DNA of 64,000 nt from Phyto melanocephala (Eukaryota; Arthropoda; Insecta; Diptera; Rhinophoridae), in assembly GCA_941918925.1 (NCBI GenBank), contig OW799234.1, forward strand, positions 110,893,128 to 110,957,127, in the 5' to 3' direction. Positions 54,448-64,000 of this stretch are shown here, piece by piece. The stretch's first letter is position 1; each line of letters opens with the position of its first letter. A model generated the notes under the pieces. It was not told the origin of the DNA and ran no database searches. It worked only from the letters and a program-made list of their open reading frames with translations. Both the position numbers and the translations under genes were made by a program.

Positions 54448-54855
54448 AAGGGCCATTATTATAACTTACCGATAACTAAAGTTAGGATGTTATCGGACAG
54501 ATAACTAGTTTTTCGTTATTACAACTTCACTTTAACCTAAAAGTGTCCGATAAGCTAAAGGGAAGATCACTCTACCTTTAACTTTTAACGTGAGGCTTAT
54601 AATTAAAAGTTACCATATTTTCTACAGTATAAGGGAATTGTTTACTATTTGCTTGCCGTTGCCACTTTGGTTTTAAAGAACTAATAAATTTGTTCAGCAT
54701 TTGCTTTGGTGCTGCCATACTTTAAAATAAATACAATTTATTTTACAGGCAGGTTGTAATAACGAAAATTCTTAATGGTCAGTTTATTGCTCACGTTAAC
54801 AAAAGTTACATTTTATTAACATTAACTTTGTCTGCAAGTTGTAATAATGGCCTTA
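54448..54855. mobile_element. MITE of the GGGCCATTATTACAACTT family, copy 1
   Basis: Ends AAGGGCCATTATTATAACTT and, inverted, AAGGCCATTATTACAACTTG. The interior contains further ATCGGACAGATAA-like words shared with copy 2. The right end meets copy 2 at a TTAA. Confidence 0.7.
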
Positions 54856-55077
54856 AGTGCTATTATTGCAACTTGCCGTTAGTTAAAGGTAGGATTTTTT
54901 GCGCCCGATAAATAGCTTCGTATAATAGCAACTTTAATTTATAATTGTTATTGTTATTAAAAATAAAAGTATATAATGGATAAAAAATATTAAATGAAGA
55001 CTTTATAATGCAAAGCCATTTATCGGTCCGATAAAAATCCTGCCTTTAACTAACGGCAAGTTGTAATAATGGCCCTA
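54854..55077. mobile_element. Foldback-like MITE of the same family, copy 2
   Basis: A 224-bp unit with long imperfect inverted arms of about 65 bp that include ACTTGCCGTTAGTTAAAGG, GGATTTTT and CGATAAAT. It is adjacent to copy 1, sharing TTAA. Either a nested or a tandem insertion. Confidence 0.72.
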
Positions 55078-56221
55078 AAAAAGACTTGTAGTTACATTTT
55101 ACTACAGTTTCGTTTCAAGCAAAGAGGGGAATAGTACCCCGTTTCAATAATTCGTTTTTTGTTTTATTCGTTCCTTTCACATTAAAATGTTTGCTGAGGT
55201 ATTGTTAAATACCATATGGCAAGCACATAAAAGCGAGCACTATGATTGCGAACAGACATACATATAAACAATTCTAGACTTAAGGTGTAGCTTTTAAAAA
55301 AGCCGTTATGAACTTGATTTGTAAAAGTTCATTGTTAAAAGTTATATTGAAATAAAATAATAATATATTAAGGAGTTTAGGGGAAACATAACGTCAAACA
55401 ATAAAACAGCTGATTTGCAAAAAAAAAAAAAAAAAAAAAAAAATAGTGTTTTTAGAACCTAAGACAAATGAGTAAGAAATTGTATAGGGTGCTCCAAAAA
55501 TACACGCAATATGTAAATTTTTCTCTATAAATGCGCAATAATTTTGCCAGCAGAAGAAAACATCAAGCAATAAATTTATCAAAACTAAATTTTGATAAAT
55601 TTTTAATAATAATTGTAAGTTATTTATTCTAAATGTATTTTCAAAATCAGCTACGATTTTTTAGCAGCACTCTTTATGGGTATACCCATAACTAATTTAA
55701 AACTGCTATTTATGTTACAATTTAATGAAATCAGAATAGGGGAAGCATAACATTTATTTGTAAATGTTGTTCTTATAAAATGACATTTTCTTTGTAGGCA
55801 TATTCTCTCATATTGTAAATACTTTTGTTATGCTTTCTGTATCCATCAAAAATGCATTACACTCAGTTATTGTCGGATTTATTTTTTAGTATTCTTAAAT
55901 GTTTACAGTTAGATAATAAAAATATTTTAGGAAGTTTAACAATTTATTAAAAAGAACTTAAGCCAGAAAAAAAAGATTAACAATAAATTGAAATAAAAAT
56001 TTTAAACAAATATTAATTTATAACTTTTAATGAGTTTAAAACAGTCAAATAATAACCAACAATTACTTATACTTTTTCATCAGTGTGTTAATCCGTGTAC
56101 AAAAATTCTAGTAAAATGCTTTGTACTAACTACAACTCTGGCTAAATATTTTTAGTTTACGAAAAATTTTCTCACACTCCAAATCAATGAACCATACAAG
56201 GATTTTTCAGAAAGTACATTT
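55078..56221. other. AT-rich intergenic DNA, no gene seen
   Basis: No gene recognised. A run of 25 A lies at 55419-55443. Confidence 0.5.
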
Positions 56222-56730
56222 AACAAGCATGAGCGCTATATTTGACTGTAACGAATCTTATATACCCTTTACACAGCTTGTACCATTATATACATAAATA
56301 AGGACTACTAGGTTTTGTTGTTGTTTGAGCTAAACGATAATTTAAACTTTGAATTAATATTTTTTGGTTTGATTTTTTTTTCCTTTACCCAAAATATGTA
56401 TATTCAAAATCTGACTGTTTGCTTGTTTAGTTTAGTAATATTGTTTCGCTCATATCTCAGCTCGTAATGTGCACACTTAACAGATTCTTAAAACCAAAAT
56501 TCTCGAAAGCATATCTAATAAGCTGATATCATAGAAGAATCGAAAGTATACGTGAGGGCTTCAAAAAGTTGATTTCAACATACACAGGGACAGACAGGCT
56601 TAACTAAATTATTTTTTCTGTCTACAAAGATTCAGGATACATATACTTTATAGGCTCACAAATGAATATTACAAACGAAATGACAAATTTAAATATACCT
56701 TTTTAAACTCTCGTGCGAAGGGTATAAAAA
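56222..56730 (+). repeat. ~1-kb interspersed repeat, copy E (internally shortened)
   Basis: The head reads ACAAGCATGAGCGCTATATT with a CGAATCTTATATACCC block. The tail has CTTCAAAAAGTTGATTTCAA, TATACTTTATAGGCTCAC and GAAGGGTATAAAAA. About half the length of copies A and B. Confidence 0.7.
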
Positions 56731-58708
56731 TATCACACAACAAAGCAAACTGGGATAGAATACAGCCATATGCTATGAACACCCAAATTAAAATATGTAT
56801 GTTAGCGTTTGTATGAATATTGCTAGTATTACAATATAACTATTTGTGCCTGCAACCCTGTTTGAGTATAACTTAGCAACTGAACACTTTTCTGATCAAA
56901 ACAATTGAAATAAATAATATTTATTTATGTGCGAAATATTAACGAACCGTATAACTTGTTATTGTATTAAGCAATTAATTTATTGTCCTTTTTTTTGCAA
57001 TACAATGCGTAGAAAACAAAAATAAGGAACCACGTTTTACGATACAAAACCATTGATTGGAAGAAGTGCAAAACATTTAAATGATGCCTTAAAGTTCTTT
57101 TCTGTAAGAAATTTTCAACCATAATTCTTAATTAATGTGTAACAAAAGAAATTGATTGCAAAACTTTCTTACAAGATAAACTCTTATTAAAAAGAATGAC
57201 TTCTAATTCAATGCAATTAATTAAGGCATGTTTGGAATTAAAGATTTTTTCGCAATAATTTTTTTTTAATTTTAATTTTCTTTGACAGCATAAGAAATTG
57301 TTGAAGATTTATATGTATTGTTCAATTTAGAAAAAGTTAATAAAAAACAATTGTTTTAGAAAATGTTGTAAATGTTTTTGTTTAATATAGAAACTAATTA
57401 GGGTGGGATTGTTTTTCTTAAACTGACACATAAAATTTAAAATAGTACTGAGGCAACAAAAGGAAATTCTTAATATTAACTTGTTTAAACTATTTCTGTA
57501 TATATACTTTCGAAATGCTGTTCTTTTGACGCTGTCAGTGCTCTAATACTAATAAGCGCTGTACTATGATCACAGTCAGGCTTTGAGTCATATGGTTGTT
57601 ATTTCTCGTTTTTTGTTTTACAGACAACAGTCATTTGCATACCAACTCTTTGGGGTTTCTTTTACACAATGTTTAGTTTTCTCTTAAGGGAAACAAGTTT
57701 CTCAATAAGAAATAGAACCTAATTTACGCTACAATAATTCTGGTTAATGGTACACACATGCATATACACATATATTTATTTATATTTATACTCTTATACA
57801 GATCCTTGCATATCCTTAGAAAAAGCTCATGTGTTTTTACTGGTAAGGTCTTGTTTTTTTTTGTTTTTAAGAAGTAAACAAGTATTGCACCCGATCTAAT
57901 TTAAATAAATTTGTAACGTATTTTACCTTTCAGTCAAACAAATGTATAAAGTGGAACACAATTTTGTTTACAAGTACCGTGTGGCAAAGAGAAGTTCGTA
58001 CAAGAGGTTGCTGGGTAAAAATGTATATAAATAATTAATTGGAAATGATTTAAGATGTAATTTAAAGCATTTTTAATCGATAGAATTTTCTCTGAAGTAA
58101 AATAAAGAAAATGAATGCCCTATTTATATAAAATTTTTTGTAAATTTTTTTTAGAGACAATGGTAAGAGTATTAAGCGTTTGAAAGAAATATTTAAAAAG
58201 AATTTTAGAAAATATTCAAGATATAGAAATTTTGATGCAGACATCTTCGTCAACGTTTAAACAAGACTTTGTAATAAAAATAAAATTATTTTAAAAAGGA
58301 TTTATTAAAAATATTTCGATACAATAATCTTATTTTTCTTATTAAAAAATTATTTATTACCATTAATTTAAAAAAATATTTGTGTCTATTACCTAGATGG
58401 ACTTACATAAATGAAAACGTAAATACAACCTTGTTCTCAATAATTCCAGCCAAAGGATGGATATTGAAAACATAACGAAAATGCATTACGAATATGAAAG
58501 AATATGAACATGTTAAATAAAGAATTGTCATTTGATAGGTGAAGTGAAAAATTCAACAAAATTAGAAAATTAATACTAATACTATGTTCACACACGCGCC
58601 TTAATTGTCAATTTATAATATTCTCGCAATTAAAGGCTTTATTGAACTCAATTTACCATACTAAAAATAACTTTTAAATTGAGCAATATGTACTTTATTG
58701 TTTCACTT
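56731..58708. other. AT-rich intergenic DNA, no gene seen
   Basis: No coding frame, terminal repeat or RNA gene recognised. Confidence 0.5.
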
Positions 58709-58866
58709 ACTGCCTGTTCAACGATGTCGAAAGAAAACACAAGCGAACTTTCATTCGTACAAATACGTTGAAAACAAAAACAAATTTTTAGTTTTTGTTG
58801 TTTTCAATATATTTGTACGAATGAAAGTTCGCTTGTGTTTTCTTTCGACATCGTTGAACAGGCAGT
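58709..58866. repeat. Long perfect inverted repeat (57-bp arms)
   Basis: 58709-58765 is the exact reverse complement of 58810-58866. Imperfect pairing extends inward to about 58779/58796, leaving a loop of about 16 bases. The arms start ACTGCCTGTTCAACGATGTC and have about 40% G+C, well above the surroundings. Transcribed in either direction it would form a ~71-bp hairpin. It may be a foldback mobile element, an inverted duplication or a hairpin RNA source; no target duplication is evident. Confidence 0.85.
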
Positions 58867-60230
58867 TATTGTCTAAAACTCGAAATACAACTCTTGAGAA
58901 GTATGTTCAGTGAGAAAAAACTTCTATAGGTGGCATTTATAATGTCAAACAAATATAAATACAAAAAACAAAAATTAAGAAATTGGAAAATGTTTGATGA
59001 AAATTTTAAAAAAATGTTTAAATAAATTCAAATACATATATATAAGTATATAAATATAATTTTGAATACATTTTATGAACAGGAAAAAAACTAAAGAGAA
59101 TGCTTTATTTGATTTCATATAAATATATCGTATTTTTACAGCTTTTACAATGGAGTCAGATAAATTGAGTATGTGTGAATACATTTTAATTGCTCAATCA
59201 ACACTTAATTGAAACAATTAAAAATATCTGTCTGAACAGGGTATAAGATTCACTAATTCAAATTTCATTGAATTGTAACATAAATATTCAATTACATAGT
59301 ATTATACCGATAAAGAGTGCTGATGATGAAATCGTAGCTGATTTCGAAAATGCATTCCACTCGGCTAATATCGGAAATAATTTTAGAAAGAATATTCCTA
59401 AAAATGGTTATAATTTAATTTAATTTTAATTATAAAAAATTAAATAAAAGAATAAATGAACTTAAGCCAAAATAAAAATTATTCACATTAGAATTTAATA
59501 TATAGAAAAAGTTTGAATAAAATATAAATATATATGAAAAAATATTTTTTCGAAATTTTTCTATGACAAGAGAAATGTCGAGATCTTAGATCTTTCTATT
59601 GATTGCCTAGTGTTATTGTATTCTTTATTATCAGTTACACTTTATATACATCCATGTGTGTAATTGCTTCTTTGGTTTCTAAATCATATGTTTTTGATTA
59701 AAATTTAAAATTAAAAAAAGACAGAGTCTAAGACTTTCTGCTGAGTTTAAAATTAAACTTTAATTATTAGTTTACATTCTTGTTTATTTTTTTTTAAATT
59801 TAATTATTTGGTAGAGTAATAATGATTAAACCCCAGATGGGTTCTATATTCATTCCATTCGGCTTATATCAGATTAATTTTGCAGTATTCTAAATTACAT
59901 ACAATTTAATTGTTTTAAAAATTATTAATCATGAACCTAAGAAATTTTCATTAAAATGTATATTAGGCTAAAATTGATTAAAAATTTATAATCATCTTTT
60001 TATAGGGTGTGTGGAGATGAAAAAGGAGAAAAATATAAAAAAAGCCAAGTTCCGATGTTTGGTATCAAAAAGAGGCAAAAAGCCATTTAGAATGAATAAC
60101 AAAATAATATATAGAGACTTATCAAAACAGAAGCAAGCAAAACAAATTATTTGAAATTTAAAATTTATATGTATATGAAAATTTTCAACCGTTTCACTTA
60201 GTGTTTACTGGGAGAAGGAGAACTATTATA
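58867..60230. other. AT-rich intergenic DNA, no gene seen
   Basis: No gene recognised. Confidence 0.5.
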
Positions 60231-60350
60231 CAGTAGAATTCCGATAACTCGTAATCGAAAGGACCCATTTCATTATTCGAATTAAAGGAGTATTCGAAAT
60301 AAAAGGATTTAGATTTAACGAGGTTAAAGGAGTTTGTATTAAGTAAATAT
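60231..60350 (+). repeat. Possible pogo-like transposon end
   Basis: TACAGTAGAATTCCGATAAC followed by repeated TTCGAATTAAAGGAGTATTC words resembles the terminus of pogo/Tigger-type elements (TA target, CAGT start). The opposite end was not found, so this may be a fragment. Confidence 0.4.
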
Positions 60351-60534
60351 AAATACTTTGAACATGTTATAATTTATGTAATGTGTATTTATTTTAATAA
60401 AAATTATTATATTTTAGCTTTTGCGGTTTTCACAACCGAATCTGTTATTCAACTTCATTAACCAATAAGAAACTTGTATTACAACTGTCTGGGTTCGAAT
60501 ACCAGCCGCTGCCCACAAATCCTTTTTCACCTGT

Positions 60535-61588
60535 GGTGCACAAGGGTATATATGTATATGCTTTGTCAATCCGTTTGTACTTTTTACAATTTTCATTTTC
60601 GATCCCATAAAGTATATATTTTCTGAAAGCTATGAATAGAGGAGTTGATTAAGCCCTGACCGTGTGACCGTGTGTTGGTTGAAATCAACTTTAAAAAGGA
60701 ACCATATGTTTCTCAGATCTGTGTATGGTATCAATCTTTTGGAAATATCCGGGAGTAAATTGCTATTGAAATTCAGCATAATCGCTCCATAACTTTCTGA
60801 GATATGAGCAAATAAACACGACTGCCTCTGTTTTTTCCCCACATTTTTACCACCAAATTAAAAATTTTCAGCCATAGAATAACTTATAGGTAACTTTGAA
60901 GCTATTTGTAGATATAATATGCCTTTAGAGATATTCGTGAAAAATTTTGAATAAAGCGGACTCTAATCGGTAAAGTTATAGGCAAATATTTTTTTTTTTA
61001 AATATATATATTCCAAAAATTTACAAACGAAAATTAATTTTTTTCAGCTTCTGGACAACGGAGAGCGACAGTATGGTATTGTATGAACTGACTTGAGTAG
61101 CGCAATATAAGCACTATAAAAAAATTGAAATTTATGTTGGCCGCCGCTACAAAATGGTGGACAATAAATTTATATATGGGTCAAACCTTGTATTTTAAAA
61201 TGTTACTTCTTGACACCCTCAATATTGGTATGAAATGAAAGGGCTTGACCAGTACAATACAATAAATTATTGAAAAATGTAAAACACAAGATGGCGTCTA
61301 AAACAAAATGGCGAACAAATTTTTTTAACCCCTTGGGTTTCAAATGAGAGGGCTTGACTAGTAGAATACAGTTAACTACGTAAAAATTGGTGTACAATGA
61401 AAGGGCTTGACCAGTAGAATACTGTTAATTATGTAAAAATTCAAAATCGGCGTCGGAAATAATAAGGAAAAATGGAGTATAACTTGAAATATAGTAGGTT
61501 AAGCTACGATGTGGGATTATACCTATGTACATGATTTTGAAGGGTATTATCAGATTCGGCACGGCCAAATATAACACTCTGACTTGTT
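60535..61588 (-). repeat. ~1-kb interspersed repeat, copy B (fullest minus-strand copy)
   Basis: On the minus strand it starts ACAAGTCAGAGTGTTATATT with GGCCGTGCCGAATCTGATAA, carries several GGGCTTGACTAGT-type internal words on the plus strand (about 61250-61420), and ends with a TATACTTTATGGGATCGAAA block and TATACCCTTG. Co-linear with copy A. Confidence 0.75.
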
Positions 61589-62908
61589 ATCTTTAGTTTT
61601 ACTTGAATCTACAATTAACAACATTTTCTTGCTTTGATGGTACTCGTCTATCACATATCGACATAGTTCAAGTGAACTAAAATTCATACAAATCATATAT
61701 GTACATTTATAATCATTCAATTGTGCATTTTTTTTATTCCATTCTATTTCTTCACTTACTCATGTGTTGTTAAAAAAAACAATAATACAACGCATTAAAA
61801 AAATAACATGTATTATTAATTTAATTAGAGTGGATGGGTAATTAAAGTAAAATCCAATAAAATATTTTAGTATAAATTTTTTTTGTACACAAATTTACGA
61901 TGTTTACTGAATACAATAATTCTCTTAAAATTTATCTTAGTCGTTTTTAGTGAATTCTTTTGTAGAACAATATTTTTTTAATTCAATGAAAAGTTAAGTT
62001 AAATTTAATACATTTGTAGGAAAATAAATCAGTGCAATACTTTAAAGTATGGTGTAAGTCTAAGCCAACTCAATTGATTTGTTTTTTTTTGTTATTTAAT
62101 TGATTGGTAGTTAAAAATTATGACACCAAATTTTCTTAACTTGCAATTGTTTTAAAAAAATATGCTAGGGGATGAAGATGATGTTTAATAAATTATTTAT
62201 TTTATTTGATGGTGAAATTTTCAAAATTGTTTGCATCATTTTACATAATGAGCAATAAAGTTGTATGACAGACAATAAAATTGCAAGTCATTGGGAACCA
62301 ACATTAGTTGCGATCATTTTTGTTTCAATGTCTATAATGTAATTCGATAAATCATAAAGTTGCCTTTTGAAAATGTTAATAATAGGAGTTTTGAATTACT
62401 TCTTGTAGTCATTAAAAAAATAGTTTAAAATGTAACACAGAGATGTGAAATATTTTTAATTATGTTCGCAGAAATAGGAACATTCAAACGAAAATTTTTA
62501 TAAATGATAAACAATGAATTTTTTACAATTTTCGAATCTATCAATATTTTCTTTTAGAAATGAAAAATTTGTGAAGAATTAGTTATAAATACATTTAATT
62601 TATAATTTCAACATTATGTGATTCAAGACTTTGTAAGGAAATTGTTTTTTAATAATAAATTTTCTTTTTTTATTTAATCTATTTTTGTTTATCGAAAATT
62701 TTCCGTATAGAGAAAATTCATTTTAAGTTGCTTATAAATATGTATAAATTAATAAACAGAAAATTTAAAAATTTATTATTTTTATTTATTTATTTTAGGG
62801 GAGGCTTTTAAGAAAACTAAGCTTTTTATCGTGAATCTTGAATTTTTATTACGTTTTAATACCGAACAAAAAAATATTTTTAACTGGAAAGTGCCTATTT
62901 TATATTGT
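61589..62908. other. AT-rich intergenic DNA, no gene seen
   Basis: No gene or repeat structure recognised. Confidence 0.5.
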
Positions 62909-63409
62909 ACTAACCAAACCCGGCGCGCGTTGCTACGCCCTATTAATGAATCAAAATGCATTCTGAATTTTAATTGAATACCAAGTGCAAAAACCTAATA
63001 ATTTTATTTTTTTTATGGGCGTGGCACTGCCCACTTTTCTAATTACGAAATTGTAAAGTCATGACAGCTAAGTACGTGTGCAAAGTTTCAGAAAAATCGA
63101 TCCAGTGCAAGTACCTAAAAATTAAAACTTTTTTAGGGGCGTGGCCCTCCCACTTTTCTTATCACGAAATTATTCAGTCATGACAGCTCGATATGTGTGC
63201 AAAGTTTCAGAAAAATCGGTCAAGGGCAAGTAGCTAAAAATGATAACTAATTTTTTATGGGCGTGGACCCGCCCAATTCTTTCCACCCATAAACACTCCC
63301 TGGTATGTGTACAACAACTTGCCAAAGTTTTAGTCCGATCGGTTGTACAGTTTCGGAGTCTATAGCTAACACACACACACACACAGAGTTTCACTTTTAT
63401 ATATATAGA
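62909..63409 (-). mobile_element. Non-autonomous Helitron
   Basis: On the minus strand the 5' end is TCTATATATATAAAAGTGAA (63409 inward), preceded by host A, then a (GT)n run. The 3' end is a GGCG...CGCC hairpin, GGGTTTGG and TTAGT at 62909-62913, a variant of the CTRRT terminus. Between are three tandem ~115-bp units with GGGCGTGG and TGTGCAAAGTTTCAGAAAAA. The same units and a similar 3' end occur in the Helitron at 16005-18966, so the two belong to one family. No coding capacity. Confidence 0.82.
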
Positions 63410-64000
63410 TTTTTAAGTTTAAACACTGACTGTTTTTTGAATGCACAACTTCAGAGCTTACAGGCTCATATTTCATATTTTAAGTAGAAAGGCAATATAT
63501 GTTAAAACTTAATGACGGTTGAAACAATATTTAAGAAGCTCAAACACAATATCAAATGAGAAACTGCCAATTTTATGATCGATAGTTACGCAATATTAAA
63601 GAAATTGATTGTAAAATACAACAAAAGAAAAAGCGACAACATGGGACTTGTACCACCACCTGGTCGAAAAATATTCACGTCGCTGAATACCGCCCTACTA
63701 GTTATTTGTACACTGCTTTACCACTTGCATTCTATTAATAACATATCGTGTATCGTTATTAAAATTAATCATAACAGCTACTCTTCTCTCTTAAATTATA
63801 TTTGACTCCACATTCTAGCTTTCACTTTCAAAATTTCGGTTCCTTATTACCAACATTAATGCCGCCATTTATTCTTAAAGGAAACAATGCCGGCTTAATT
63901 TTATCAAACTTTAGACGTAAAAGTAAAGTTAAACCGATTTTAACTCTTTCTAGAAATTTGTGTTCAGTGTTAACTACTCAACTTTTTCGAACCACCCTAA
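63410..64000. other. Window end; unassigned, possible repeat terminus
   Basis: A short plus-strand frame (63575-63805, with MGLVPPPGRKIFTSLNTALL) matches nothing I recognise. On the minus strand the last bases read TTAGGGTGGTTCGAAAAAGT, which looks like a transposon end cut by the window edge. Neither is certain. Confidence 0.35.

Noticed and set aside
60414..60608. 64-codon minus-strand frame with AAGIRTQT
   Set aside because: Such peptides come from translating tRNA-like B-box sequence and do not indicate a protein gene.
63575..63805. 76-codon plus-strand frame at the window end
   Set aside because: No recognisable domain, and the sequence beside it looks like a transposon end.

Overview
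The window is AT-rich eukaryotic DNA from a higher fly (Brachycera). A calyptrate such as a blowfly or house-fly relative is my best guess. The evidence is an intronless achaete-scute-type gene very close to Drosophila asense, and insect element families: a gypsy-type errantivirus, BEL/Pao, an LOA/I-like LINE, Helitrons and mariner, hAT and TTA-target DNA elements. Only one host gene is recognised: asense (44192-46201, + strand), a proneural bHLH factor of neural precursors. It has a plausible TATA/Inr promoter about 340 bp upstream and polyadenylation signals about 610 bp downstream.

Layout. 1-16 kb: AT-rich DNA with degenerate transposons: two internally deleted mariner-like elements (1.44-1.98 and 2.80-3.35 kb), copies of a ~1-kb interspersed repeat (2.25 and 4.6-5.6 kb), several MITEs (7.07-7.68, 7.69-7.87, 9.45-10.31 kb) and a hAT remnant (13.3-14.0 kb). 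16.0-19.0 kb: a decayed Helitron interrupted by a 5'-truncated LINE with a 10-bp target duplication. 19.5-27.4 kb: a structurally complete errantivirus on the minus strand, with LTRs that read as identical, open gag, pol and env, and a U UUU UUA-type slippery site joining gag to pol. 30.7-31.7 kb: another copy of the ~1-kb repeat. 33.6-40.1 kb: a structurally complete BEL/Pao element (one 1900-codon ORF, 402-bp LTRs, CGTCC target duplication) inserted in a dead mariner-like transposase. 40.8-41.5 kb: a MITE with TTA duplication.

41.5-47 kb holds the asense locus. 47-64 kb is again gene-poor: an array of AACCGGTT motifs (49.8 kb), MITEs at 50.3, 52.4 and 54.4-55.1 kb, a 57-bp perfect inverted repeat (58.7 kb), two more copies of the ~1-kb repeat (56.2 and 60.5-61.6 kb) and a ~500-bp non-autonomous Helitron (62.9-63.4 kb).

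The picture is a proneural gene isolated in a large regulatory territory colonised by successive waves of transposons, the two LTR elements being the youngest. No tRNA, rRNA, CRISPR array or second host gene could be supported. Family assignments come from reading motifs, not from searches. Identity statements come from visual comparison.
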